Positions 1-8,440 of a stretch of DNA of 64,000 nt are shown piece after piece. The position numbers were made by a program, and so were the translations under genes. How positions within the stretch are numbered: the stretch's first letter is position 1; each line of letters opens with the position of its first letter. Source of the stretch: JAKJEP01 sp964580995 (GTDB lineage: Bacteria; Planctomycetota; Phycisphaerae; Sedimentisphaerales; SM23-30); contig CAZOMV010000010.1 in NCBI GenBank assembly GCA_964580995.1, forward strand, positions 1 to 64,000, given 5' to 3'. The notes beneath the pieces were generated by a model. It was given only the letters and a program-made list of their open reading frames with translations, was not told where the DNA came from and searched no databases.

Positions 1-55
1 TTGGCGGTTCCGTCAAGTTTGTCTTCTCAAAAATTGCTGCGAGAAAGGATTGACG

Positions 56-1051
56 TTGCATACAAAAAATATCGGCAAATGGAATCATGACCATATTTTT
101 GGACAGGACCAAAAGAAGGCGGGGGAACGCCGCGCTGTAATTGTCATTAGTATCACATTTGTGGCCATGGTAATCGAGATCGCCGCCGGTGTGATTTTTG
201 GTTCCATGGCGCTGCTGGCCGATGGAATTCATATGGCCAGCCACGCTTCGGCATTAGCCATAACCGCTTTTGCTTATTATTATACCCGCCGCCACGCCAA
301 AGAAAATCGATTCAATTTCGGGACCGGCAAAGTGAATTCGCTGGCGGCTTTTGCCAGTGCCATCCTCCTGGTTCTGATTGCATTGGTTATGGCCGGGGAG
401 AGCACCAAGAGACTGGTATCCCCGGTATCCATTGGATTCAATCAGGCCATTTTGGTAGCCGTTTTGGGCCTGGTTGTCAATGGAATATGCCTGCTCATCC
501 TGGGCGGGCATGGCCACTCTCACGAACACGAACCCGCGCACGAACACCATCCTAATCAGGAAGACCCTCCGGCATACGGCGGGGACTCTCACGATCATCC
601 CAGGCACCAGGATCATAACCTTTGGGCCGCTTATCTTCATGTTCTGGCCGATGCGCTGACCTCGGTTTTGGCGATCCTGGCACTGCTGGCAGGCAAATAT
701 TTCGGACAACGCTGGCTGGACCCTATGATGGGTCTATTGGGCGCCGTCCTGGTTATCCGATGGTCCTGGGGTCTGCTTCAGGCATCCATCCATGTCCTTC
801 TCGACATGCGAGCTCCTGAAAATCTCAGCCGGCAAATTCGCCAGTCCATCGAATCCGCCGGCGACCACCGAATTTCCGATTTGCACATCTGGTCGATCGG
901 GCCGGGAATCTACGCGGCGGAGATAGCCCTTGTCTCTTCGGCGCCCCTGCCGGTCGATGAATACCATCATTTTCTGCCTGCGCGTTTGGGACTCGTACAT
1001 GTGACATTTGAAATACATCGTTGTGCTGATGGTTCAACCGCTTCTGACTAA
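56..1051 (+). CDS. Cation diffusion facilitator (CDF) metal efflux transporter, DmeF/CzcD-like
   Basis: Inner-membrane proton-coupled exporter of divalent metals such as Zn, Co or Ni. The protein has about six hydrophobic segments. ADGIHMASHA (near residue 55) and LHVLADALTSVL (near residue 195) are the paired metal-site helices II and V, with the expected Asp/His residues. Between segments four and five lies a His/Asp/Glu-rich loop (GHGHSHEHEPAHEHH, then more His), typical of DmeF-type members and probably a metal sensor. A short cytoplasmic domain follows, with the family-like stretch DLHIWSIGPG. The start is taken as TTG at 56 because AAAGGA lies six bases upstream; the in-frame TTG at 50 would leave no spacing. 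The gene converges on apbE. The exact metal cannot be read from the sequence. Confidence 0.9.
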   Translation: MHTKNIGKWNHDHIFGQDQKKAGERRAVIVISITFVAMVIEIAAGVIFGSMALLADGIHMASHASALAITAFAYYYTRRHAKENRFNFGTGKVNSLAAFASAILLVLIALVMAGESTKRLVSPVSIGFNQAILVAVLGLVVNGICLLILGGHGHSHEHEPAHEHHPNQEDPPAYGGDSHDHPRHQDHNLWAAYLHVLADALTSVLAILALLAGKYFGQRWLDPMMGLLGAVLVIRWSWGLLQASIHVLLDMRAPENLSRQIRQSIESAGDHRISDLHIWSIGPGIYAAEIALVSSAPLPVDEYHHFLPARLGLVHVTFEIHRCADGSTASD

Positions 1052-1092
1052 CCAACAGAAGTGGAATTTCCATTCCATCGATTCGGGTGTGT

Positions 1093-2160
1093 TTACATTT
1101 TGCCTATCTTGTATTTATTAAATCCCGTGCTGCAGCATTCCACGGGCTTATCCCGTGTTCCCGCTATCAGCAGCGCCTCGGTATCAGGAATAGACTCAAT
1201 CAAAGCCAGGCCATCTTCAATTCCCAGCACCGAGACAGCCGTAGCCAGGGCATCCGCATCCACCGCCTTGGGTGAGATAACGGTTACGCTGGGCAGCTTA
1301 TTGGCCGGCAGACCGGTGCGCGGGTCAATAATGTGGCTCAATTTATGACCTTCCAATTCAATATAACGCCGGTAATCGCCGCTGGTAGCCACTGACATGT
1401 TGGATACTTTGAGGAAGCAACATGGTCTTTCGCTGAGTTGATTATCATTATCCTCCGCAAAAGGATCCTGTACTCCGATTACCCAATCCTTGCCGGGCTG
1501 GTCCTGACCAAAACAGGCAATTTCTCCGCCGATGTCCACCAGGGCCGCCATGACTCCGGGGATGCGGACCGCATCCAAGGCCCGATCCACCACATAGCCT
1601 TTCGCTATGGCATTGACATTCAACTGAATCCCTTCCTGGGCAAAAGAGACCTCCAGTTTTTCCTCATCGGATAAAATCAGGTTTTTATAGCCAACTTTCT
1701 GTAAAACTCGTGCCATTTCCTCCTGGCTGGGCCATTTCCCTTTTTCCTTGGCTTCATCCCACATTTTGATTAAAGGAGTCACGGTTATATCAAAAGCTCC
1801 GTTCGAGATGCGGCTATAATATTTCGACTTCTCCAAAATAAAATAGGTCTCCCGGGATACCTTGACCGGCTGCGAGGCGGCCAGTCGATTCACCTGGGAA
1901 AGCTCGGAGTCATCCCGATAGGTGCTTATCAACAGATCGATATCCTGCAACATTTTCATCACCCGACTTTGGGCTTCCCGCGCCACTTCTTCACTATTAC
2001 AGCGCAATTGTATCTGGGCAAAGGTGCCCATGGTCATAAAGGTAGCGGAATTCACCTCAATATATTGAGGCCGGGTGTTGAAAACCCAGGCAATCAAAAC
2101 CATACCAGTCACCATGACCAGAAGAACCAGAGCATGCCATTTTGTATATAGTTTTTTCAC
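1093..2160 (-). CDS. apbE: FAD:protein FMN transferase (ApbE)
   Basis: Transfers FMN from FAD onto a Thr/Ser of target flavoproteins outside the cytoplasmic membrane. At 355 aa it has normal length. An N-terminal hydrophobic anchor (residues 10-28) has no lipobox Cys. Family motifs are present in order: STYRDDSELSQVN, FDITVTPLIKMW, NVNAIAKGYVVD, LVDIGGEI, SHIIDPRTGLPA and VDADALATAVSVLG (Mg/FAD site). The start is GTG at 2160 with GGGAG six bases upstream. It is the last gene of the leftward hydrogenase operon, 39 bp after rex. No Rnf, Nqr or other evident flavinylation substrate lies in the window, so its target is unknown. Its place in a Rex-controlled operon suggests a redox flavoprotein partner elsewhere in the genome. 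Confidence 0.93.
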   Translation of the reverse strand: MKKLYTKWHALVLLVMVTGMVLIAWVFNTRPQYIEVNSATFMTMGTFAQIQLRCNSEEVAREAQSRVMKMLQDIDLLISTYRDDSELSQVNRLAASQPVKVSRETYFILEKSKYYSRISNGAFDITVTPLIKMWDEAKEKGKWPSQEEMARVLQKVGYKNLILSDEEKLEVSFAQEGIQLNVNAIAKGYVVDRALDAVRIPGVMAALVDIGGEIACFGQDQPGKDWVIGVQDPFAEDNDNQLSERPCCFLKVSNMSVATSGDYRRYIELEGHKLSHIIDPRTGLPANKLPSVTVISPKAVDADALATAVSVLGIEDGLALIESIPDTEALLIAGTRDKPVECCSTGFNKYKIGKM

Positions 2161-2199
2161 ATATCACTCCCGTTTTCGGAGAACTATAACCGGAACTCG

Positions 2200-2862
2200 T
2201 CAGATAGGCAAGTGCATTTGCTCCGTTTTCCTGCGATTCAAATGATAGGACAATTCCGCCAGCCCGACCGCCAGATGCTCGTGACGGACCATAACCCCCG
2301 GCGGAACCACCAGATGAACCGGGGCGAAATTCCAGATCGCCGGCACGCCGGCTCTGATGAACCGGTCCGCCAGCCCCTGCGCCGCGGCCGCCGGAGTGGT
2401 TATGATTCCCAACTCTACCTCATGCTGCTGAATGACGGTTTCCATCTGGTCCAGGGGCTGGACCACATGACCGCCAATCAGCAATCCGATTTTCAGCGGA
2501 TTATTGTCAAACAAGGCCACGATCTCCAGTCCGTAATCGACAAATTCATCATAAGAAGCGACCGCCCCGCCCAGCCGGCCGGCGCCGATAACCACCGCCC
2601 GCGTCGTTTCATTGAATCCGAGTTTCCGGCGGATGGTCTCCAATACCTGGTTGATATCAAAGCCGACATGCGGATGGCCCTTGACCCCGATGGCCGCCAG
2701 ATCCTTGCGCACCTGGGCATCGTCCATATACAAAAGCTCCGCGATCCGGGCACTGGATACCGTCTGGCCGGGATGGCTGCCCAGGTGCTCGTGGATGAAA
2801 TGATAATAAAGCAGCAATCGTTCCAGCGTCGGACGATTCAGTCGAACATCTGTATCGGACAT
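2200..2862 (-). CDS. rex: Redox-sensing transcriptional repressor Rex
   Basis: Cytoplasmic DNA-binding sensor of the NADH/NAD+ ratio: it binds operators when NADH is low and releases them when NADH rises. The 220-aa protein shows the N-terminal winged helix (residues 10-60, with the recognition stretch DDAQVRKDLAAIG) and a Rossmann domain opening with VIGAGRLGGAV (about residues 92-102). FAPVHLVVPPGVMVRHEHLAVGLAELSYHL is the usual C-terminal domain-swap region, cited here by position (about 178-208). AGGAGC precedes the ATG by two to three bases. It lies between hydE (59 bp gap) and apbE in the hydrogenase operon. Two Rex-type palindromes at 12180 and 12371 in front of that operon make autoregulation and control of the hydrogenase very likely. 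Confidence 0.95.
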   Translation of the reverse strand: MSDTDVRLNRPTLERLLLYYHFIHEHLGSHPGQTVSSARIAELLYMDDAQVRKDLAAIGVKGHPHVGFDINQVLETIRRKLGFNETTRAVVIGAGRLGGAVASYDEFVDYGLEIVALFDNNPLKIGLLIGGHVVQPLDQMETVIQQHEVELGIITTPAAAAQGLADRFIRAGVPAIWNFAPVHLVVPPGVMVRHEHLAVGLAELSYHLNRRKTEQMHLPI

Positions 2863-2921
2863 TTGCTCCTATCCTCTCTCGTAAGAACAAACCTGATGTA
2901 GAGATACCGGCCGGCCGCCTT

Positions 2922-3953
2922 TTACGTTCTTTTCCGGCCCCCCTGGCCGGCACCCACATGACGGCCGATGGATTCAATCCGGCCCCACAAGCAGCCGCGG
3001 CATTGCCGGCTGGTCTCGTCGATGCACGCCTTGGCCGGATAGATCTCATAGAGACGGCGATATTGGGTAGGCGTCAGATTCGGCATCACCACATTGGCAC
3101 CCCGGCACAAACCCAGTTCCCGGCCCTCCGCCTTATTAATCGTCGCCAGCGCCGTGGTACTGGGGATATTCGCTTCCGGACACACCAGCCGCGTTAAGGC
3201 GAGCACCTTATAAACCATCCGTTCCGTATTCGGGACCTGATTCTCATCGGTCAAATCGATGGTTTCCTGCCCCAGCGGCGTGGCCGGATGGGCAATATAG
3301 GGACCGACACCAATCATATCCAGGTCCAGTGTGCGGAACAGTTCGATATCATGGGCCAGGTCCTCATAACTCTGTCCGGGGATCCCGATCATCACTCCGC
3401 TGCCCACCTCATACCCCAGTTCCCGCAATTTTTTCAGGAGATCAAACCGATTGTAGCTCTGCTTCGGCAGGGAGGGATGTATCTTTTCGTACAAAACCGG
3501 ATTCGACGTCTCAAAACGCAGCAGGTAGCGGTTCGCACCCGCCTGCCGCCAGGCAACCAGGTCCTCCACGGGCCTTTCCCCCATGCTCAGCGTGACTGCC
3601 AGCGGTGTCTGGGCCTTGATCGTCCGGACAATATTCGCCAGCCATTCCGTCTTGACGCCGTAATCCTCCCCTGCCTGCATGACCACCGTACCATAGCCGA
3701 ATTCCACCGCATCGGCGACACACTGCATAATCTCTTCTTCGGTCATGCGGTAGCGTTCTAAACCGGCATTCCCCGCCCGTAGCCCGCAGTAGCCGCACTG
3801 TCGAACGCAATAGCTGGAGATTTCAATTAGGCCCCGCAGATGTACCGCATCGCCTACCTTTTCCTTGCGCACGGTATCGGCCCGCCGCCAGAGTTCCTCC
3901 AGCCGCGATTCATTGTTTTCTTTCAACCAACACAGTATTTCTGTTTTATCCAT
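2922..3953 (-). CDS. hydE: [FeFe] hydrogenase maturase HydE (radical SAM)
   Basis: Radical SAM enzyme that processes the HydG-made Fe(CO)2(CN)cysteine complex during assembly of the two-iron subcluster of the H-cluster. The CX3CX2C motif CVRQCGYCGLRAGN (about residue 50) follows the HLRGLIEISSYC lead-in typical of HydE/BioB-like enzymes. Other family stretches are VMQAGEDYG, LSMGERP, YLLRFETSNP and GVMIGIPGQSYEDLA. The C-terminal Cys cluster CRGCLWGRIESIGR may hold an accessory Fe-S cluster, as in several HydE proteins. ATG at 3953 is chosen; two in-frame TTG codons lie just upstream (3959 and 3962) and no strong ribosome site separates the choices. It begins only about 6-15 bp after hydF ends, so the two are translationally coupled. 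Confidence 0.95.
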   Translation of the reverse strand: MDKTEILCWLKENNESRLEELWRRADTVRKEKVGDAVHLRGLIEISSYCVRQCGYCGLRAGNAGLERYRMTEEEIMQCVADAVEFGYGTVVMQAGEDYGVKTEWLANIVRTIKAQTPLAVTLSMGERPVEDLVAWRQAGANRYLLRFETSNPVLYEKIHPSLPKQSYNRFDLLKKLRELGYEVGSGVMIGIPGQSYEDLAHDIELFRTLDLDMIGVGPYIAHPATPLGQETIDLTDENQVPNTERMVYKVLALTRLVCPEANIPSTTALATINKAEGRELGLCRGANVVMPNLTPTQYRRLYEIYPAKACIDETSRQCRGCLWGRIESIGRHVGAGQGGRKRT

Positions 3954-3968
3954 TTTCAACAACCGGTT

Positions 3969-5216
3969 TCAATTTTTCTTTACTGCCGTTTTCGCACTAC
4001 GATACACCTCCAGCGCTGCTGGAAACGGCTCCAGCGCCCGGTCGAATATCCCTAAACTGTAGGCAATCACCAGACCGTAATTCGTAATCGGAACGCCCGC
4101 CTGACGGCAGCGCAGGATCCGATTGAGCATCTCCCGGCGGTTGGCCACACAAGCGCCGCAATGCACGATCAGCTTGTACGGCCGGATATCCTGTGGGAAA
4201 TCGTGTCCCTGCACGTGTTCAAACTCCAGCTTGCCGCCCACATACTGGCTCAGCCAGCGGGGGATTTTTACCCGGCCGATATCCTCGCCGATCGGATGAT
4301 GGCTGCACGCCTCGGCGATCAGCACTTTATCCCCTGTTTTGAGGTTTTCCACTGCCATCGTCCCCAGTACCTGCGACAGCAAATCGCCGCGGAACCGGGC
4401 GAACAGGATCGAAAAACTGGTCAGCGGCACTTCCCGCGGCGTATCGGCCGCCACTTTCAAAAAGGCCTGTGAATCCGTCACCACCAGTTTCGGGGGCCGG
4501 TTCAATCGCTTTAATGCACTGCGCAGCTCCCGCTCCTTGACCACCAGGCAATAGGCATCGCTGTCCAGCAGATCGCGGATCGACTGCACCTGCGGCAGGA
4601 TCAGCCGCCCTTTCGGCGCCTCTTTGTCGATCGGAACGACCAGCACGGCCATCTCGTCCGGCCCCACCAGGTCGCCCAGAATCGCCGGATTATTCACAAA
4701 TTCATCCGGCACACTATCCAGAATCGCCTGGCGAAAATCCAGGATCCCCTGCCCGGTGATCGCTTCCGTGTGCACGACCGGAATTTTCCGGTTCTGCAAA
4801 TCGTCCAGGATCTTCTGATCCGACCGGCCTAGATCCATTTTATTGAAAACCACGATCAGGGGGATTTCCCGCTGGACCAGCTCGGTCAGAATCCCTTCCT
4901 CAAACGCCTCCCACTGCCCCTCCTGGGCCACCAGCACCGCCAGATCCGTCCGCTCGAAAACCTGCCGCGTCTTCTCCACTCGCAGCACCCCCAGCGCCCC
5001 CACATCATCAATTCCGGCCGTATCTATAAACAACACCGGCCCCACCGGCAGCAGTTCCATCGGCTTTTCCACCGGATCGGTCGTCGTCCCGGCAAATTCC
5101 GAGACAATCGAAACCTGCTGGCGGGTAATCGCGTTCAGCAGGCTGGACTTGCCCACATTCCGCCGGCCGAAAATGCCAATGTGCAATCGAAATCCTTTGG
5201 GTGTACTCTGTGCCAC
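3969..5216 (-). CDS. hydF: [FeFe] hydrogenase maturation GTPase HydF
   Basis: GTPase and scaffold that carries the assembled two-iron subcluster to apo-hydrogenase. The P-loop GRRNVGKSSLLNAI, switch residues in FAGTTTDPVEKPME, DTAG in FIDTAGIDD and NKMD in VVFNKMDLG are all present in the N-terminal half. The C-terminal Fe-S site is CGACVANRREML followed by the downstream Cys in RILRCRQAG, with the closing stretch TNYGLVIAY. The start is set at GTG 5216 (giving MAQSTPKGF...), because GAGG lies ten bases upstream, just after the aspA stop. A longer reading from ATG 5267 would overlap aspA and adds 17 residues not expected in the family. It sits between aspA and hydE in the maturation cluster. 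Confidence 0.95.
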   Translation of the reverse strand: MAQSTPKGFRLHIGIFGRRNVGKSSLLNAITRQQVSIVSEFAGTTTDPVEKPMELLPVGPVLFIDTAGIDDVGALGVLRVEKTRQVFERTDLAVLVAQEGQWEAFEEGILTELVQREIPLIVVFNKMDLGRSDQKILDDLQNRKIPVVHTEAITGQGILDFRQAILDSVPDEFVNNPAILGDLVGPDEMAVLVVPIDKEAPKGRLILPQVQSIRDLLDSDAYCLVVKERELRSALKRLNRPPKLVVTDSQAFLKVAADTPREVPLTSFSILFARFRGDLLSQVLGTMAVENLKTGDKVLIAEACSHHPIGEDIGRVKIPRWLSQYVGGKLEFEHVQGHDFPQDIRPYKLIVHCGACVANRREMLNRILRCRQAGVPITNYGLVIAYSLGIFDRALEPFPAALEVYRSAKTAVKKN

Positions 5217-5230
5217 GTTATATAGTCCTC

Positions 5231-6649
5231 TTACCGGTGCGGCAGATTCGGCATTCCCAGCCGACATACCGCTTCCGGACTGATTAACTCATCAAACTTT
5301 TCGCTAGTCAACCATCCCTGTGAGACTACGATCTCACGAATGCTCTTCTTCTCTTTTTGCGCCTGGACAGCCGCCCGGCAAGCCTGTTCATAGCCCAGCA
5401 CCGGCAGCAGGGCCGTCACCGCCGCAGTAGAAGATTCCACCTGCCGACGGCACTTTTCCTCGTTGACCTGTAAACCTTCCACGCAATGTTTGGCCAGAAT
5501 ATCGCAGGCCCGCCCCAGCAGTTGGCAACTCTCCAGCAGGCAGGCCGCCACCACCGGCAAAAACGCATTCAGTTCCAGATTTCCGCTCGCACAGGCCAGC
5601 GTGATAGTCAAATCATGTCCGATCACCATCATCGCCGCCTGGCTGACCGCTTCGGGGATGACCGGATTGACCTTGCCCGGCATAATAGATGACCCCGCCT
5701 GCCGCGCGGGCAAAACCAGTTCACCCAGCCCCGCCTCCGGCCCCGAAGACATCAGCCGAAGATCACCGCACACCTTCAGCAGCGAGCTGGCACACGCTTT
5801 CAAAATCCCCGACACTTCCACAAAAACATCCGCATTCTGCGTCGCCTCCAGCAGATTCTCCGCCCGGGCAAATCCGATCCCCGTCAGATCCCGCAATTTG
5901 TCCACCACGCTGAATATGTATTGCCGCGGCGCCGCCAGCCCGGTCCCGATGGCCGTGCCGCCCAGATTGACCAGCCGCAAACGCTCCTCGCATTTATACA
6001 CCCGCCAGCGGTCCCGGTTAAACGCCTCCGCATACGCCCCCATCTGACGCCCCATCGTCGTCAACACCGCATCCTGCATTTCCGTGCGGCCCACTTTCAC
6101 AACATGAGCGAACTCCTTTTCTTTCGCCTGGAACGCTTCCTGCAAACGGACCAGTTTTTCCTCCAGCGTATGCAGCAACCCAATCGCCGCCAGCTTCAGC
6201 GCTGTGGGATAGGTGTCGTTGGTGGACTGATGCCGGTTGATATCATCCAGAGGCGATACCCGCTGGTAGTTCCCCGCCGGTTCCCCCAGAAGCTGCAACG
6301 CCCGGTTCGCCAGCACTTCATTCACATTCATGTTCGTGCTGGTCCCCGCTCCGCCTTGCAGCAAATCCACCACCACCGATTCATTCAGCAGCCCTTCCGC
6401 CATCTCCTGACACGCCCGCACAATCGCCTCGGCCCGGGCCGGGTCCGCCGACCATACGCCCAATTCCTGATTGGTCATGGCGCAGGCCAGCTTGACCGTG
6501 CCATATGCGCATACCAAAGCGTCGTGCACCGGCCGGTTCGACAACGGAAAATTCTGCTGTGCGCGAACCGTATGGATTCCATATAGAGACTCGGCCGGTA
6601 CCGGCATCGAACCCAGCAGGTCATGCTCTGTACGATATTCCGTTTGCAT
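5231..6649 (-). CDS. aspA: Aspartate ammonia-lyase
   Basis: Cytosolic enzyme that deaminates L-aspartate to fumarate and ammonium; member of the fumarase/aspartase superfamily. At 472 aa it has normal length. Seen in the sequence: the signature GSSIMPGKVNPVIPE with the flexible catalytic loop, TSTNMNVNEVLANRA, NDTYPTALKLA, KVGRTEMQDAVLTTMGRQ and GGTAIGTGLAAP. It lies between the TM1266-type gene and hydF. This linkage of aspartase to [FeFe]-hydrogenase maturases is found in other anaerobes. It could supply ammonium for the azadithiolate bridge or simply fumarate as an electron sink; the sequence cannot decide. Fumarase is the only serious alternative. The neighbourhood and the N-terminal form EHDLLGSMPVPAESLYGIHT favour aspartase. 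Confidence 0.9.
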   Translation of the reverse strand: MQTEYRTEHDLLGSMPVPAESLYGIHTVRAQQNFPLSNRPVHDALVCAYGTVKLACAMTNQELGVWSADPARAEAIVRACQEMAEGLLNESVVVDLLQGGAGTSTNMNVNEVLANRALQLLGEPAGNYQRVSPLDDINRHQSTNDTYPTALKLAAIGLLHTLEEKLVRLQEAFQAKEKEFAHVVKVGRTEMQDAVLTTMGRQMGAYAEAFNRDRWRVYKCEERLRLVNLGGTAIGTGLAAPRQYIFSVVDKLRDLTGIGFARAENLLEATQNADVFVEVSGILKACASSLLKVCGDLRLMSSGPEAGLGELVLPARQAGSSIMPGKVNPVIPEAVSQAAMMVIGHDLTITLACASGNLELNAFLPVVAACLLESCQLLGRACDILAKHCVEGLQVNEEKCRRQVESSTAAVTALLPVLGYEQACRAAVQAQKEKKSIREIVVSQGWLTSEKFDELISPEAVCRLGMPNLPHR

Positions 6650-6677
6650 CCATCTGCCCCATGATTGGTACGATTGG

Positions 6678-6938
6678 TTAGGGATGATCGAATATCATCT
6701 TTTGCAGCTCCACGCCTTCGATCTGGCCGACTTTTTTGGCAAATTCATTGATTCGCTTTTCATTGCCTGCCATTTCCAGCACCAGCAGCCCATTGGGCGA
6801 ATCCCCTTTCTCCAGTTCATGCAGACCCAGCCGGGTTTTGATGCAATTGCCGTATTCGGTCAGACAAGCCTGTACCTGAACTGCGTTTTTCAGCCGTTCG
6901 GTAATATGGACTCCGAAAATAATATGTTTGTCATACAT
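6678..6938 (-). CDS. TM1266-type iron-only hydrogenase system putative regulator
   Basis: Small 86-aa protein of the ACT/NikR-C-like fold family found almost only beside [FeFe]-hydrogenase maturases. Recognisable stretches are FGVHITERLKNAVQVQACLTEYG, cited by position (residues 8-30), then CIKTRLGLHELE and GLLVLEMAGNEKRINEFAKKV. There is no DNA-binding helix, so it is more likely a ligand-binding or assembly factor than a classical repressor; the regulator label in the family name is not proven. GAGG lies nine bases before the ATG. It is flanked by hydG (11 bp gap) and aspA (28 bp gap), inside the operon. Confidence 0.88.
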   Translation of the reverse strand: MYDKHIIFGVHITERLKNAVQVQACLTEYGNCIKTRLGLHELEKGDSPNGLLVLEMAGNEKRINEFAKKVGQIEGVELQKMIFDHP

Positions 6939-6949
6939 GTTCTGCTACC

Positions 6950-8347
6950 TCAACAATAGACATCTCGTTTTCCTTCTTTGACTTTATCCACCATGCCCCT
7001 GGCCCGTTTGGCCTGTTCGACCGGCATGGTTCGTATCACATTCTCGATTTGTTTTTCTCCCGCCTGGCGAGTCGGCGCGGATGCGTAATCCAGCAAATAT
7101 TCCTCAAATGTCGATAGCGCATTCGGATCGCAATGATTCTTAATTTCACCCGGTTTGGCCAGATCCATGAAATCTTTACCCGTTCGCCCCAGACGATAAC
7201 ACGCCGTGCAGAATGACGGAATATATCCCAGTTCCGCCACATCCCGGATCACTTCATCCAGCGAACGATGATCCCCCAGCGAGAACTGGCTGCTGTCCAG
7301 CTTTTCATCCTCGGCGTAACCGCCCGGATTCGTCCGGCTGCCGGCGGATATCTGCGATACGCCCAGGGCAAACGTTTCCCGCCGCAGATTCGGCGTCTCC
7401 CGGGTGGACATAATAATCCCCGTATAGGGAACCGCCAGCCGCAAAATCGCGATAATTTTGCGGAAATCCACATCCGATACCGGAAACGGCGGATGGCTGG
7501 CCATATCCGAGCCGGTCGCCGGTTCCAGACGCGGCACACTGATCGTATGCGGCCCCACCCCGAATTTCTCTTCCAGATGATGGATATGCTGCATCATCGC
7601 CAGAACCTCAAAACGCCAATCCGCCAGCCCGAAAAGCACGCCAATCCCCGCATCATTAATCCCGGCCTCCATCGCCCGGTCTATCGCCGTCACCCGCCAA
7701 TCGTAATCCCGCTTCTTGCCGCCCAGATGGACCTTCTTATAGACTTCCCGGTGATACGTTTCCTGAAAGATCTGATAGGTGCCGATCTGCGCCGCCTTAA
7801 GCTGCTTAAACTCATCCACCGTCAGCGGTGCGATATTCACATTGACCCGACGAATTTCGCCATTGCCGCTGCGGGTGGCATAGACCGTCTCGACCGCTTT
7901 AAGCACATACGAAAAACCTTCCTGCGGATACGATTCCCCTGCCACCACCAGCACCCGCTTATGCCCCTGCTCAATCAGGATTTTCACTTCCTGAGCAATC
8001 TCTGCCTGAGTCAGAACCCTTCGCTTTACTTCCTTATTGCGAACACGGAACGCGCAATACAGGCACTCATTCGCGCAAAGGTTGGAAATATAAAGCGGGG
8101 CGAATAGCACCAGTCGCCGGCCATAAATCTCTTCTTTCACTGACTTGGCGGTGGAAAATAGTTCGCCCAGCAGCTCCGGGTCGCTAATATGCATCAAAAC
8201 CCCGATATCCGTCATATCCAGGCCTTTTAACTGGCGGGCCTTGGCCAAGACCGCACGAACCCGGTTGGCATCCCGTGAATCCGCCTGATTCAAAATGTCC
8301 GTTATTTGTGAGTCATCGATAAAACTGGAACTATATTCTTTAATCAT
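6950..8347 (-). CDS. hydG: [FeFe] hydrogenase maturase HydG (tyrosine lyase, radical SAM)
   Basis: Cleaves tyrosine to p-cresol and dehydroglycine and delivers CO and cyanide on an Fe-cysteine unit for the H-cluster. The 465-aa protein shows the radical SAM motif CANECLYCAFRVRN (about residue 92) and the C-terminal auxiliary-cluster motif C-x2-C-x22-C. That motif runs from CTACYRLGRTG to NHC and was counted directly. These two sites distinguish it from ThiH. Other family stretches: VLVVAGESYPQEGF, YQIFQETYHREVYKK and GIGVLFGLADWRFE. AGAGGTGATGAG precedes the ATG. It follows the catalytic subunit gene after a 93-bp gap that contains a hairpin. Confidence 0.96.
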   Translation of the reverse strand: MIKEYSSSFIDDSQITDILNQADSRDANRVRAVLAKARQLKGLDMTDIGVLMHISDPELLGELFSTAKSVKEEIYGRRLVLFAPLYISNLCANECLYCAFRVRNKEVKRRVLTQAEIAQEVKILIEQGHKRVLVVAGESYPQEGFSYVLKAVETVYATRSGNGEIRRVNVNIAPLTVDEFKQLKAAQIGTYQIFQETYHREVYKKVHLGGKKRDYDWRVTAIDRAMEAGINDAGIGVLFGLADWRFEVLAMMQHIHHLEEKFGVGPHTISVPRLEPATGSDMASHPPFPVSDVDFRKIIAILRLAVPYTGIIMSTRETPNLRRETFALGVSQISAGSRTNPGGYAEDEKLDSSQFSLGDHRSLDEVIRDVAELGYIPSFCTACYRLGRTGKDFMDLAKPGEIKNHCDPNALSTFEEYLLDYASAPTRQAGEKQIENVIRTMPVEQAKRARGMVDKVKEGKRDVYC

Positions 8348-8383
8348 CTCATCACCTCTTTATAAAACCAATACGAAAAATAT

Positions 8384-8410
8384 GCCGGGCCGAAAAAATT
8401 CCGACCCGGC
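8384..8410 (-). terminator. Hairpin between hydA and hydG: terminator or attenuator
   Basis: On the plus strand GCCGGG at 8384-8389 pairs with CCCGGC at 8405-8410 around a 15-base loop. On the coding (minus) strand the hairpin is followed by ATATTTTTC. It lies between the hydrogenase structural genes and the maturase genes, so partial termination would lower maturase expression relative to the enzyme. A run of Ts also follows on the plus strand, so it could act in both directions. Confidence 0.55.
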
Positions 8411-8440
8411 TTTTTCCAAATTATAGGCACGGTTTTCCGT

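Noticed and set aside
6678..6938. DNA-binding transcription factor.
   Set aside because: No helix-turn-helix is visible; the fold family is ACT/NikR-C-like and the regulator label comes only from gene context.
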